A stretch of 64,000 nucleotides of DNA from NCBI RefSeq assembly GCF_028283685.1, contig NZ_JAPWKF010000001.1, positions 372,001-436,000 of the forward strand. The letters run 5' to 3'. The notes below the pieces were generated by a model. It saw nothing but the letters and a program-made list of their open reading frames with translations, searched no databases and was not told the DNA's origin. Position 1 is the stretch's first letter. Each line of letters opens with the position of its first letter. This document shows, piece by piece, positions 21,777 to 31,098 of the stretch. The position numbers were made by a program, and so were the translations under genes. The stretch comes from Edaphobacter sp. GTDB taxonomy: Bacteria > Acidobacteriota > Terriglobia > Terriglobales > Acidobacteriaceae.

Positions 21777-22450
21777 TGGCAGAGAGCCGCGTCACGGGCT
21801 TCGTACTCGCGGGAGGAAAGAGCTCGCGGATGGGGCGCGACAAGGCGCTGCTTGAAGCCGGTGGCCGGCCGCTTGCGGCGTGGGCGGCGGCGAAGCTTTC
21901 GGCGGTTACGGAGCGTGTATGCATCCTGAGCGATACGGCGGAGCTTGCACGATATGGAGAGCTGGTCGTCGATCTTCGCGCGGGCTGCGGTCCGCTTGGC
22001 GGCGTTGAAGCTGCCTTGCAGGCGATGACGACGGATTGGGGTTTGTTTCTTGCGGTGGATATGCCGCTGGTGCCGACCGGACTGCTGCGGTGGCTGATCG
22101 AGAGCACGCTCAGACGGGAGCAGGCGGCGGTCGCCTTGTTTGAGGCGGAGGGCTTTCCCCAACCGGCGTTGTGCCTGCTGCATCGCAGTGTGGCGCCTTA
22201 CATCACCGCGGCTCTCGATCAGTCGCTCATGCGACTGTACCCGGCGCTGCGGGAGGCGGGGAGAGACCTGGCGGAGATGCGCGGAGCCGCTACGGGAGAC
22301 GTGTTGCTGCTTCTCGATGGCGGTGGCGCGGAGCTGGAGTCGCAGGTGACAGAACGGCAGTGGGAGATGCGGCGGCTGTGGTTTGCGAATGTGAATACGC
22401 CGCAGGATTTTGCCGCGATGGAAGAGACGACTGAGCTGCTCGCTCCCTGA
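21776..22450 (+). CDS. mobA: Molybdenum cofactor guanylyltransferase
   Basis: Transfers GMP to molybdopterin to make the MGD form of the cofactor. The N-terminus VLAGGKSSRMGRDKALL is the nucleotidyltransferase signature of MobA/GlmU-like enzymes. RAGCGPLGGVEAAL and AVDMPLVP (metal Asp) follow, and the C-terminal FANVNTPQDF (the N-T-P-x-D motif) is typical. Length 224 aa is slightly above average. ATG 21776 overlaps the upstream peptidase stop. No other Moco gene is near. Confidence 0.88.
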   Translation: MAESRVTGFVLAGGKSSRMGRDKALLEAGGRPLAAWAAAKLSAVTERVCILSDTAELARYGELVVDLRAGCGPLGGVEAALQAMTTDWGLFLAVDMPLVPTGLLRWLIESTLRREQAAVALFEAEGFPQPALCLLHRSVAPYITAALDQSLMRLYPALREAGRDLAEMRGAATGDVLLLLDGGGAELESQVTERQWEMRRLWFANVNTPQDFAAMEETTELLAP

Positions 22451-22479
22451 GCCGGGGGATGCAACAATAACGTGAGGCC

Positions 22480-23514
22480 ATGGCAATGAGGGAAGAGATA
22501 CCAGGCGCGTCGGTCGGGCAGACGACAGAGAGCACGACCAAGAGCGCCGCAGAGATGGACAAGCGGAATGTTGTGCAATCGACTGACGCGGAAGGCTCTG
22601 CGCACATCTCCGACGACCGGGCAAAGCACATCGCAGCGGAGGATGTTCCGCTGACGGCTGAGCTGCCTGCCGAGTTGACGCCGGTGGTGGAAGATTTCAT
22701 GGAGCGGGCGGCCCAGCAGAATGAGGCTGCCGCGGATGCCGTTCCTGACGTTCGCGATAAGCCTGGGTCGTATATCTCCTTCGAGCATGTGTCGAAGTCT
22801 TTCGGCAAGCTGGTTGTTCTGGAAGACGTGAGCTTCTGCGTGATGCCGGGCGAGACGCTCTGCATCCTGGGGCGGAGCGGCGTGGGGAAATCGGTGTCGC
22901 TGCAGATGTTGATGGGATTTCTCAAGCCGGACAAAGGAACGATCCGCGTGGCAGGGGACAACATTGCGGGCTATACGGAATCGGAGATGCAGATGGTTCG
23001 CCGCAAGGTGACGATGGTCTTCCAGAACGGCGCACTCTTTGATTCGATCACGGTGGGGGAGAATGTTGCGTTTCCCCTGCGCGAACGCGGCGATATGACC
23101 GAAGAGCAGATTCTGCAGGTGGTGAAGGGACTTCTGGAGATGGTGGGCGTTGCGGGTATGGAGAATCTGCTGCCATCGGATCTTTCGACGGGGATGAAGC
23201 GATCGATCGCGATTGCGCGAGCGCTGGCGGCGCAGCCGGAGGCGATTCTGTATGACGAGCCGACGACGATGGTCGATCCGTTGATGGGGCATCTGCTGGG
23301 CGATTTGATTGAGCGGCTTAAGGAGCAGCTTCATTTGACGAGCATCGTCGTCACGCACGATATGCGCTTTGCAAAAAAGCTTGCGGACCGCGTGGTGTTT
23401 TTACATGGAGGGCGGGCTCATTTCTTCGGGACGATGGAAGAAATGGAAAAAAGTGAAGACCCGATTTTGAAAGAATTTTTAGCTCTCGATGAGCTGGTGA
23501 TGCCAGGTCTTTGA
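22480..23514 (+). CDS. ABC transporter ATP-binding protein, MlaF-like, with N-terminal extension
   Basis: The ATPase domain starts near residue 97 (ISFEHVSKSFGKLVVLEDVSF). Walker A is LGRSGVGKSVSLQ, Q-loop MVFQNGALFDSI, signature LSTGMKRSIAIARAL (Thr in place of the usual second Gly of LSGGM), Walker B AILYDEPTTMVDP, switch VVTHDM. The GALFDSITV region and tail resemble MlaF/Ttg2A, the ATPase of MCE-type phospholipid transporters. The first about 95 residues are acidic, low-complexity and predicted disordered, which is unusual. No MlaE permease or MCE protein is adjacent, so its partners must be encoded elsewhere. Confidence 0.85.
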   Translation: MAMREEIPGASVGQTTESTTKSAAEMDKRNVVQSTDAEGSAHISDDRAKHIAAEDVPLTAELPAELTPVVEDFMERAAQQNEAAADAVPDVRDKPGSYISFEHVSKSFGKLVVLEDVSFCVMPGETLCILGRSGVGKSVSLQMLMGFLKPDKGTIRVAGDNIAGYTESEMQMVRRKVTMVFQNGALFDSITVGENVAFPLRERGDMTEEQILQVVKGLLEMVGVAGMENLLPSDLSTGMKRSIAIARALAAQPEAILYDEPTTMVDPLMGHLLGDLIERLKEQLHLTSIVVTHDMRFAKKLADRVVFLHGGRAHFFGTMEEMEKSEDPILKEFLALDELVMPGL

Positions 23515-23857
23515 TTTTGCAGGTGAAAGGGCGCGGGAAAAAAAACAACTCGCTCCGGATCGGCTGGCAACTCTCAGCGCACCTTTCCAATCACACTTAG
23601 GTGTTATCTCATGAGTAAATTTTGTAGTTCAATTTGGACCATTTCCAGTTGCATCCCATCCCAAGAGCCAGTTATCCTTGAGATGCGTGTAGGTGCAACT
23701 GCCTGAGAAATGGTGAGTTCGGCGCATATCCTTTCGAATCTTACCTTGGATGCATATTGAACGACTGAAAGTCTTCGGGGAAGGTCTGTATCCGTTTACA
23801 GCCGTCTTACCGACTGTTTAAACCTCAAGGTACTAGCAAGCTGAAAGGCATTCGTTC
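23515..23857. other. Long leader ahead of the sugar transferase gene, no gene seen
   Basis: 343 bases, more AT-rich than the flanks. No frame with a credible start and no clear hairpin terminator was found. A TTGGACC...TTGCA pairing around 23633-23653 resembles sigma-54 boxes but the spacing is 13 instead of 10 bases, so it is not accepted. Confidence 0.5.
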
Positions 23858-25369
23858 ATGGCGACACCAGATTATTTACAACAGGTTATCGTCTCGGGAC
23901 ACAGCACCACGGGCAGGGGAAATCATTCACGAACCACATTTGGCTTCTTTCGGCGTCCTTCTGTAACAAGTTCGATATGGGCTTCGCTTGACCTGATGAC
24001 GGTTCTGCTTGCGGCCCTTATTGCGCTACGGTTAAATCTCAGTGTTCCGGCAGGGTCTACGTTGTGGTCGATCATGCCTCACCACATCCAGGTGACGACG
24101 CGTGCCCTGATGTTGTTCCTCGGCTGGTTCGCGATCTGCGTCATCTTCTTCATGCGCTCGTATGGGCTTTACAGCCCGATTCAGTTGCGCAGCGGCCTTC
24201 ATGAACAGCGTATGACGATTCAGGGAGTCCTGACGGCAGGCCTGCTGCTGTGTGGAGCCCTGTATCTCTTTGAAGGTGCGGCCATCTCTCGTGCCGTCGT
24301 TATGTTGACGGTGCTGTTTACCGCTGTACTGCTCTGCGTGCGACGCGCCTTCTGGCGCCGCGTGGTTTATCGCCGCTATCGTGCGGGTATCGAAACCAGG
24401 AATGTGCTGATCATCGGCGCGGGACGCGTGGCGCATGCGCTGCGCAATCATCTCGATTCGCTGGAGCACCTGGGATTTCGCTTCAAGGGATTTGTCGCTC
24501 TGACAGAGCGCGAAGCTGAGAGCGGCGATGCCGATGTGATCGGCGATGTGCGCAACTGCCTCTCGCTGGCACGTTCGCTCTTTGTCGACGAGATCTTCTT
24601 TTCTGTTCCGGGCGACAAGAAACTTGTCATCGGCATGGTGGAAGAGGCGCGGCAGGCGGGCATCGATGTGCGCGTGGTTCCTGACCTGTATGACGGCCTC
24701 GCCTGGAATGCACCGGTAGAGTACATCGGGCAGTTTCCGACGATTCCGCTGCATCGCCGTGACTTCCAGATCGGCGCCTTCCTGATCAAGCGACTGCTGG
24801 ATATCGCGCTTTCGGCGCTTGCGCTGACAGTCCTTTCGCCGATCATGCTGGCGATCGCCATTGCGGTCCGGTTCGACTCCGAGGGGTCGATCTTCTACCG
24901 CGCGCAACGTGTGGGCCGGAAGGGAAGAACCTTCCATTGCTACAAGTTCCGCACGATGGTGCAGAATGCGGACAAGCTGAAGGAACAGCTGGCGCATATG
25001 AACGAGCGCGATGGCATTCTCTTCAAGATCGTGAACGATCCCCGCATTACACGGATCGGCGCACGGCTGCGCAAGTACTCGCTGGATGAGCTGCCGCAGT
25101 TTTACAACGTGCTGCGCGGCGACATGAGCCTGGTTGGACCTCGTCCTCCGATCGCCCACGAGGTAGAGAAGTACGACCTGACGCATCTGCGCCGACTGAA
25201 TGTGCTGCCCGGAATCACGGGCCTGTGGCAGGTTGAAGCTCGTCAGGACCCATCGTTCGACAGCTATATTTCGCTCGATACGGCTTACGTGGAGAACTGG
25301 AGTCTCTGGCTCGACCTGAAGATTCTGGCTCGCACCGTGGGCGTGGTCTTCAGCGGAACGGGAAGCTAA
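23858..25369 (+). CDS. Undecaprenyl-phosphate sugar phosphotransferase (exopolysaccharide initiation)
   Basis: 503-residue polyisoprenyl-phosphate hexose-1-phosphate transferase (WcaJ type) that starts exopolysaccharide repeat-unit synthesis at the inner membrane. Four or five membrane helices lie in residues 30-170, then a Rossmann-like domain, NVLIIGAGRVAHALRNHL (about 185-330). A further helix (ALSALALTVLSPIMLAIAI) leads into the catalytic domain with GSIFYRAQRVGRKG, FHCYKFRTM, DELPQFYNVLRGDMSLVGPRPP and LPGITGLWQVEAR. The full catalytic signature is present. It is a single gene here with no glycosyltransferase neighbours, an isolated priming enzyme. The PEP-CTERM gene in this window fits an organism with exosortase-linked exopolysaccharide. 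Confidence 0.92.
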   Translation: MATPDYLQQVIVSGHSTTGRGNHSRTTFGFFRRPSVTSSIWASLDLMTVLLAALIALRLNLSVPAGSTLWSIMPHHIQVTTRALMLFLGWFAICVIFFMRSYGLYSPIQLRSGLHEQRMTIQGVLTAGLLLCGALYLFEGAAISRAVVMLTVLFTAVLLCVRRAFWRRVVYRRYRAGIETRNVLIIGAGRVAHALRNHLDSLEHLGFRFKGFVALTEREAESGDADVIGDVRNCLSLARSLFVDEIFFSVPGDKKLVIGMVEEARQAGIDVRVVPDLYDGLAWNAPVEYIGQFPTIPLHRRDFQIGAFLIKRLLDIALSALALTVLSPIMLAIAIAVRFDSEGSIFYRAQRVGRKGRTFHCYKFRTMVQNADKLKEQLAHMNERDGILFKIVNDPRITRIGARLRKYSLDELPQFYNVLRGDMSLVGPRPPIAHEVEKYDLTHLRRLNVLPGITGLWQVEARQDPSFDSYISLDTAYVENWSLWLDLKILARTVGVVFSGTGS

Positions 25370-25409
25370 CCCGATTCCGTATTCCAACGGCTGGCATTAG
25401 ACTGGGGAT

Positions 25410-27083
25410 GTGAAGATAGCGCTTGCCCAGATCAACCCCACGGTGGGAGACTTCACCGGCAACACGAAGAAGATTCTCGAATATGCGGCCCGTGCAGGGG
25501 AGCAGGGTGCAGACCTGGCCGTATTTCCGGAGTTGTGTGTCTGCGGTTACCCGCCTGCTGACTTTCTTGAAAAAGAATCCTTTCTGCAGCGTGCGGACAA
25601 AGCCCTGGACGAGATTGCGGCATGGACGGCCGAGGCGGGACGTCCGGCACTGCTGGTTGGCTGTGTGCTGGCCACAGAGAACGATATCGGGAAGCAGGTG
25701 CGGAACGTCGCTGTCCTCCTGAAGGACGGACGGCGTTCTTTTACGCAGCAGAAGATGCTTCTGCCGTTCTACGACGTCTTCGACGAACAGCGCTACTTTG
25801 AGCCGGCCACCTCGCAAGCGCTGACAGAAGTGAACGGTCAGCCGATTGCGGTGACCATCTGCGAGGATGCCTGGAACGACAAAAATTTCTGGCCGCAACA
25901 GCTGTATCCCGTTGACCCAGTCGACACGCTGATGCAGAAGTGGAATGGGGAGACGACAGGCGGCGATCTGCCGAAGGTCATCGTCAATCTTTCTGCATCG
26001 CCATTCTGGCAGGGAAAGCCTGTTGTCCGCGAGAGGATGCTGGCGGCCATCGCCGAGAGACATAAGGCCTACGTGCTGATGGTGAACCAGGTCGGCGGCA
26101 ATGACAGCCTGATCTTTGATGGTTCGTCGCTTCTGATCTCGCCTGAAGGAAAGGTGCTGGCGCGTGGAGCCTGCTTTGCCGAAGACCTGGTGGTGGTCGA
26201 CATCACGAAGGCAGAGCCTGCGACTGCATTGGGGTGTAACGACACAGCAGAGATATGGCAAGCACTTGTCCTTGGAACGCGCGACTATGTGAGAAAGTGC
26301 GGCTTCAGCAAGGCACTCGTCGGGCTAAGCGGAGGCATCGACTCCGCGCTGGTGGCGGCAATCGCCGTGGAGGCGCTTGGAGCGGAGAACGTCGTGGGCA
26401 TTGGAATGCCAACGGAGTACTCTTCGCTTGGATCGATTGACGATGCCCGCGATCTGGCGAAGAACCTCGGCATACGATTCGAACTGCTGCCGATCCACGA
26501 CATCTTCTCGCAGTTTCAGCAGGTGCTGGCACCTCTATTCCAAGGGACCACGTTCGGCCTGGCGGAAGAGAATCTTCAGCCGCGTATACGCGGCACGCTG
26601 TTGATGGGACTGTCGAATAAGTTTGGCGCACTGGTACTGACGACCGGCAACAAGAGCGAGATGGCGGTGGGATACTGCACGCTGTATGGCGACATGGTGG
26701 GCGCCCTGGCGGTGATCGGCGACGTCTATAAGACGCGCGTCTACGATCTCTCGCGTTATGCCAATCGGACGAAGGAGATGATTCCACACAACACGCTGGA
26801 GAAGCCGCCCTCGGCTGAGCTGCGGCCAGGGCAGCTCGACACGGATTCGTTGCCGCCTTACGAGGTGCTCGATCCGATTCTTACGGCGTACATTGAGCGA
26901 TATTTGTCCGCTGAAGAGATTGCGGCAGAGTGCAAGGCCGATCTCGAACTGGTGCGTTCGGTGCTGAAGCTGGTCGAACGCAGCGAGTACAAGCGTCAGC
27001 AGGCTGCTCCCGTGCTCAAGGTGACGCAGAAGTCCTTCGGGATGGGCCGCCGGTTTCCCATTGCCGTCAAGGTTCAGGTTTAA
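25410..27083 (+). CDS. nadE: Glutamine-dependent NAD+ synthetase
   Basis: Last step of NAD synthesis: amidates NaAD using ammonia from glutamine. The N-terminal glutaminase (CN-hydrolase fold) has the Glu-Lys-Cys triad at E41 (FPELCVCGYP), K115 (QQKMLLPFYDVF) and C151 (ICEDAWND). The C-terminal synthetase has the PP-loop LSGGIDSALVAAI near residue 306 and TTGNKSEMAVGY. At 557 aa it is the shorter bacterial two-domain form. The start is GTG at 25410. A gene for a secreted thiol protein follows 51 bases downstream. Confidence 0.95.
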   Translation: MKIALAQINPTVGDFTGNTKKILEYAARAGEQGADLAVFPELCVCGYPPADFLEKESFLQRADKALDEIAAWTAEAGRPALLVGCVLATENDIGKQVRNVAVLLKDGRRSFTQQKMLLPFYDVFDEQRYFEPATSQALTEVNGQPIAVTICEDAWNDKNFWPQQLYPVDPVDTLMQKWNGETTGGDLPKVIVNLSASPFWQGKPVVRERMLAAIAERHKAYVLMVNQVGGNDSLIFDGSSLLISPEGKVLARGACFAEDLVVVDITKAEPATALGCNDTAEIWQALVLGTRDYVRKCGFSKALVGLSGGIDSALVAAIAVEALGAENVVGIGMPTEYSSLGSIDDARDLAKNLGIRFELLPIHDIFSQFQQVLAPLFQGTTFGLAEENLQPRIRGTLLMGLSNKFGALVLTTGNKSEMAVGYCTLYGDMVGALAVIGDVYKTRVYDLSRYANRTKEMIPHNTLEKPPSAELRPGQLDTDSLPPYEVLDPILTAYIERYLSAEEIAAECKADLELVRSVLKLVERSEYKRQQAAPVLKVTQKSFGMGRRFPIAVKVQV

Positions 27084-27134
27084 TAACAGGAAACAATCCG
27101 TCCGGCATGAGGCGGCAGTAAAGGAAGGTTACTT

Positions 27135-28190
27135 TTGAAGAGAGCATTCATTTTTGCGATGGCACTGGCTCCAGTGCTGGGTGCGCCTGCATATGTTCTG
27201 GCGCAGACCGGTGCAGCGACCAAGCCAGCTCAGGCGGCACCTGCAGCGCCTGCAGCGAAGCCACTGGAGCTGCAGACCCTGGACTCGTCGCGACACACCG
27301 ATCCGTTTCCGCCGGTGAATCCGAAGTTCTTTAACGCCGCAACGCCGACGGTGGATACGGTTAACTCTTTTCTGACAGCTCTCTGGGGATATGATCCGAA
27401 TCGCATCTGGCGCGTTGAGGCAATTCAGACGACTTCAGCCCCGGGCGTGAGCAAGGTTGTGGTCTTTGTGACGGATAAGAACTCCACCGGCAAGGTTGCG
27501 TCGACCTCTTTCTTCGTCACACCGGACGGCAAGCATGCCATCGCAGACGCAGCGAACGTCATCAGCTTTGGCGCCAAGCCGTTTGAAGATACGCGCAAGA
27601 TGCTGCAGGAACGCGCCGACGGAGCGTACCGCGGCTCAGCCAGCAAGAACCTGATGCTGGTGGAGTTTGCCGATCTGCAGTGCCCGCATTGCAAGGAGGC
27701 GCAGGCGACGATGGACCGGTTGGCACAGGACTTCCCAAATGCCCGCATCGTCTTCCAGAGCTTTCCCCTGGTGGATATTCACCCGTTTGCGTTCAAGGCT
27801 GCGGCTTATGGCTATTGTGTAACCAAGCAGAAGAATGACGCGTTCTTCCCGTATGCTTCTGCCGTATTCGATAACCAGGCATCGCTCACACCGGAGATGG
27901 GCGACAAGACGCTGAAAGATGCCGTCGTAAAGGCCGGACTCGATGCTGCGACTATCGACACCTGCGCAAATACGGTGGAGGCGAAGAATGCGGTCGAGGC
28001 CTCCATCAAGCTGGCACAGGATGCTGCCGTGGAGCAGACTCCGATGCTGTCGGTGAATGGACACCTGCTGCCGCTCAACGGAATTCCGTACGAGACACTG
28101 AAGACCGTCATCTCGTACCAGGCGGTTGAGGATGGCGTTACCACGGGAGCAACCGCTCCGCGTACGGCTCCGTCGCTGGGCGTGAGATAG
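27135..28190 (+). CDS. Exported DsbA-like thioredoxin-fold protein
   Basis: TTG start at 27135 with AAGGAAGG upstream. A signal peptide (AFIFAMALAPVLGAPAYVLAQ) is followed by an Ala/Pro-rich linker. An unassigned domain of about 100 residues follows (VNSFLTALWGYDPNRIWRV), then a DsbA/thioredoxin fold with LVEFADLQCPHCKEA (Cys183-x-x-Cys186), FQSFPLVDIHPFA, and a cis-proline region EQTPMLSVNG. It should act on disulfides in the periplasm, as oxidase or isomerase; the CPHC centre is the DsbA type. It ends at a strong terminator. Confidence 0.87.
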   Translation: MKRAFIFAMALAPVLGAPAYVLAQTGAATKPAQAAPAAPAAKPLELQTLDSSRHTDPFPPVNPKFFNAATPTVDTVNSFLTALWGYDPNRIWRVEAIQTTSAPGVSKVVVFVTDKNSTGKVASTSFFVTPDGKHAIADAANVISFGAKPFEDTRKMLQERADGAYRGSASKNLMLVEFADLQCPHCKEAQATMDRLAQDFPNARIVFQSFPLVDIHPFAFKAAAYGYCVTKQKNDAFFPYASAVFDNQASLTPEMGDKTLKDAVVKAGLDAATIDTCANTVEAKNAVEASIKLAQDAAVEQTPMLSVNGHLLPLNGIPYETLKTVISYQAVEDGVTTGATAPRTAPSLGVR

Positions 28191-28212
28191 ACTCTTTCGC
28201 AACTCACAGAGA

Positions 28213-28241
28213 GGCCCCGATGCGTCGGGGCTTTTTCTTTT
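28213..28241 (+). terminator. Intrinsic terminator after the DsbA-like gene
   Basis: GCCCCGA-TGCG-TCGGGGC (28214-28231) is a perfect 7-bp GC stem with a tetraloop, followed by CTTTTTCTTTT. The T-tract runs into the stop codon of the convergent permease gene. Confidence 0.92.
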
Positions 28242-29547
28242 AGCCGTGGCGAAGATAGAAGAAGCGCAACAGGAAGAGCAGCGCCAGCAGATAGAGCATC
28301 CAGCTGGATCGCTTTGCTTTGCCGGTGAGCAGCTCGATCGCGGCGTAGCTGGTGAGGCCAAAGCTGAGGCCATCGGCGATGGACCATGTCAGCGGAATGG
28401 TTGTCACGGTGAGGAAGGCCGGGATGGCGATTGCCGGTTCTGTCCATTCGATCTGGCCGAGGCCGGTAAGCATCAGGCCACCGACCAGGATCAGGGCAGG
28501 AGAGGTGGCGAAGCTGGGTATCGCTCCGACCAGAGGCGCGAGGAATAAGGCCACGATAAACAGCAGGCCTACTACGATGGCGGTGACGCCGGTGCGTCCG
28601 CCTGCGGCGACGCCGGCTGAGGACTCGATGTAGCTGGTGACGGTGCTGGTTCCAGTGAGAGAACCGACGATGGTGGACGCAGCGTCGGCAAGGAAGATGC
28701 GGTTGAGACGAGGGATGCGATGATCGGGTGTCGTCAGACCGGCCCGGTTGGAGACGGCGACGAGCGTACCGATGTTGTCGAAGAGATCGACGAAGAGGAA
28801 GACGAAGACGATCTCAGCTGCACCGATGTGAATGGCACCGGGGATGTCGAGGTGGAATGCAGTCTGCCGGAGAGCGGACAGGCTATAGGGCGTCGGTTGC
28901 CAATGCACCTGATGCAAAGCGATGCCTGCGGCCATCGTCCCCAGTACGCCGATCAGCATCGCCGCACGTACACGTAAGACCTGCAGCACGGCGATCAGGA
29001 TGAGGCCGAAGAGGGCAAGAGCCGTGGCAGGGGAGCGCAGGTTCCCGAGAGCAACGGTGGTAGCGGGACTGGGAACGATGATGCCCGCATTGCGGAATCC
29101 AATGAAGGCGATGAAGAGCCCGATGCCCCCGGCGACCGCGGCATGAAGCTGATGCGGAATAGCGCTGAGGAGAAGTTGGCGAATGCCGGTGAAGGTGAGG
29201 ATCAGGAAGATGACGCCGGAGAGAAAGACGGCTCCGAGCGCGGTCTGCCAGGGAACGTGCATGCCTTTGACGACGGTGTAGGTGAAGTAGGCGTTCAATC
29301 CCATGCCGGGCGCCAAGGCAAGAGGATAGTTGGCGATGCTTCCCATGAGGATGCTGCCGAACGCCGCGCAAAGACACGTTGCCGCGGTGACGGAGGCGAT
29401 GGGCATGCCGGTCTCGCTCAGGATGGCGGGGTTCACGAAGATGATGTACGCCATCGTGATGAAGGTCGTGAAGCCGGCCAGAATCTCCGTCCGCCAGTTG
29501 GTGCCTCGCTCCGCAAAACCGAAGTAGTGTTCGAGTCGTGAACGCAT
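28240..29547 (-). CDS. Purine permease, AzgA-like NCS2 family
   Basis: 435-residue inner-membrane permease. The N-terminus (LEHYFGFAERGTNWRTEILAG, FTTFITMAYIIFVNP) and later blocks (ALAPGMGLNAYFTY, NIGTLVAVSNRAG, SYIESSAGVAAGGRTG) match the hypoxanthine/guanine/adenine permeases of the AzgA/GhxP group, proton symporters with 12-14 helices. ATG 29547 is chosen because family homology begins there; the frame stays open a long way upstream but that part is antisense to the divergent cupin gene. The 66-base gap to that gene must hold both promoters. Confidence 0.92.
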   Translation of the reverse strand: MRSRLEHYFGFAERGTNWRTEILAGFTTFITMAYIIFVNPAILSETGMPIASVTAATCLCAAFGSILMGSIANYPLALAPGMGLNAYFTYTVVKGMHVPWQTALGAVFLSGVIFLILTFTGIRQLLLSAIPHQLHAAVAGGIGLFIAFIGFRNAGIIVPSPATTVALGNLRSPATALALFGLILIAVLQVLRVRAAMLIGVLGTMAAGIALHQVHWQPTPYSLSALRQTAFHLDIPGAIHIGAAEIVFVFLFVDLFDNIGTLVAVSNRAGLTTPDHRIPRLNRIFLADAASTIVGSLTGTSTVTSYIESSAGVAAGGRTGVTAIVVGLLFIVALFLAPLVGAIPSFATSPALILVGGLMLTGLGQIEWTEPAIAIPAFLTVTTIPLTWSIADGLSFGLTSYAAIELLTGKAKRSSWMLYLLALLFLLRFFYLRHG

Positions 29548-29613
29548 CCCTGTGTGGTTGGTCCGCCTGAATAGAATGAGAGAGTCAATTTCAGGATACG
29601 CGAGGGAAGAAGG

Positions 29614-30121
29614 ATGACAGCGAACGAGGTCAAAGCGCTCCTCGGTTTGGAGCCGCATCCGCGTGAGGGCGGATGGTTTGTGCAGACGTATGCTGCGGAT
29701 GAGATGCTGGCGGCAGGTGCGTTCGCCGAGAGCCGTTATCATGGCGCACGACGCACTTCGACGGCGATTTATTATCTGCTGGAACCCGGGACCTTCAGCG
29801 AAATGCATTGCCTGATCTCGGACGAGGTCTTCCACTTTTATGCGGGCGACCCGGTCGAAATGCTGCAACTGAAGCCCGATGGCAGCGGGGAGATCCTCGT
29901 CATTGGCAATGATCTGGTTCAAGGGCATAGGCCGCAGGTGGTGGTGCCGCGGAGGAGTATGGCAGGGATCGCGTCTTGTGGCAGGAGGGAACTGGGCGCT
30001 GTTAGGCTGCACGGTATCTCCGGGGTTCGAGTACGAGGACTATCAGAGTGCAGGCCGCGAGGAGTTGACGGCCCGCTGGCCGGAGTATGCGACGCAGATT
30101 GCTGCGTTGACGCATTTTTAG
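29614..30121 (+). pseudogene. DUF985 cupin-fold protein gene with a frameshift
   Basis: The first part encodes a DUF985 cupin: LLGLEPHPREGGWFVQTY, STAIYYLLEPGTFSEMHCL, DEVFHFYAGDPVEML. At about 29950 one extra base breaks the frame. Skipping it restores the family ending GGVWQGSRLVAGGNWALLG, then CTVSPGFEYEDYQSAGR and WPEYATQIAAL, stopping at 30121. Unrepaired, the frame runs out of homology into 30153. Proteins of this family (about 165 aa) may act on sugar or amino-acid derivatives, with function unsettled. Apart from the one-base change the gene looks healthy. Confidence 0.8.
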
Positions 30122-30165
30122 CCGAGGCATTTCTCATCGGCCACGCCGAATGAATACACTGGGCC

Positions 30166-31050
30166 ATGCTTACGCGACGGGATTTCTGTGCAGCGGGAGT
30201 TGGGGCATTGGCGCTTCGTTTTGACGGAGTGCAAGTGCCGATTGACTCGCATGTTCATGTCTGGGGCAACGACAGCCGCAGTTTTCCTTTCGCGCCGGGG
30301 GCTTCGGTTCCGGAGATCGATGCCTCAGCAGAGGCGCTGCTGTCGAAGATGAGCGATAACGGCATCCAGCGTACGGTGCTGATCCAGGTGATCCATTACA
30401 AGTGGGACAATCGCTATCTTGTCGATGTGCTGCGGCGCTACCCCGGACGCTTCGCAGGCGTATGCCGGGTCGATCCGGAGGCTCCTTCCGCGCCGGACGA
30501 TCTGAGCCGATGGACGGAGGCCGGATGTCATGGTGTTCGCCTGAGCCCAGCTGAAGATGCTCGCGGCGATTGGATTGGCGGCCCGTTGATGGAGCCGCTG
30601 TGGCGACGATGCGCCTCGCTGAAGGTGCCGATGACGCTGCTGCTGCCGGTCAGCAGGCTCGGGAGTGTTGTGCCTCTGATCGACAGGCATCCGGAGCTGA
30701 CCGTGGTGATCGATCACATGGCGGACTGTCCCGTCGACGACCCGGGGAGTCTGGCAGCACTCATGGCGATGGCGCGCTATCCGAGAGTGTTCGTGAAGAT
30801 CTCGCACATGTGGTCGCTTTCGCATCGGCCGTATCCGTACCCCGATGCCGGAGCGATGGTGGCAAAGATTCGCGATGCGTTTGGAGCCGATCGCCTGATG
30901 TGGGGGACGGACTGGCCGATCAAGCCAGAGCTTGTGTCGTATGCCGACCGCGTTCGCCTGTACCGGGACAGCGTCAACACACCGTTTCTAAATGCCGACG
31001 AGAGGCAGTGGATCTTGTCGGGAACGGTCAAGCGCGTGTGGCCGGTCTGA
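30166..31050 (+). CDS. Amidohydrolase-2 family metal-dependent hydrolase
   Basis: 294-residue TIM-barrel hydrolase. IDSHVHVWG gives the H-x-H metal site near the start of the barrel; GCHGVRLSP, VIDHMADCP (metal His) and MWGTDWPIK (catalytic Asp) follow in the expected order. The family includes decarboxylases and lactonases such as 2-pyrone-4,6-dicarboxylate hydrolase; the substrate is not readable. The very N-terminus TRRDFCAAGVGALAL resembles a Tat signal but is short of a full hydrophobic stretch. It starts 45 bases after the broken cupin gene and is followed 49 bases later by a glycosidase. Confidence 0.87.
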   Translation: MLTRRDFCAAGVGALALRFDGVQVPIDSHVHVWGNDSRSFPFAPGASVPEIDASAEALLSKMSDNGIQRTVLIQVIHYKWDNRYLVDVLRRYPGRFAGVCRVDPEAPSAPDDLSRWTEAGCHGVRLSPAEDARGDWIGGPLMEPLWRRCASLKVPMTLLLPVSRLGSVVPLIDRHPELTVVIDHMADCPVDDPGSLAALMAMARYPRVFVKISHMWSLSHRPYPYPDAGAMVAKIRDAFGADRLMWGTDWPIKPELVSYADRVRLYRDSVNTPFLNADERQWILSGTVKRVWPV

Positions 31051-31098
31051 TAAAGAGTCTGTCGCGCGGAATCTCTTCTGCCTGTACTCTGGAGGCGT

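Noticed and set aside
23633..23653. TTGGACC...TTGCA as a sigma-54 promoter for the sugar transferase gene
   Set aside because: The GG to GC distance is 13 bases instead of 10.
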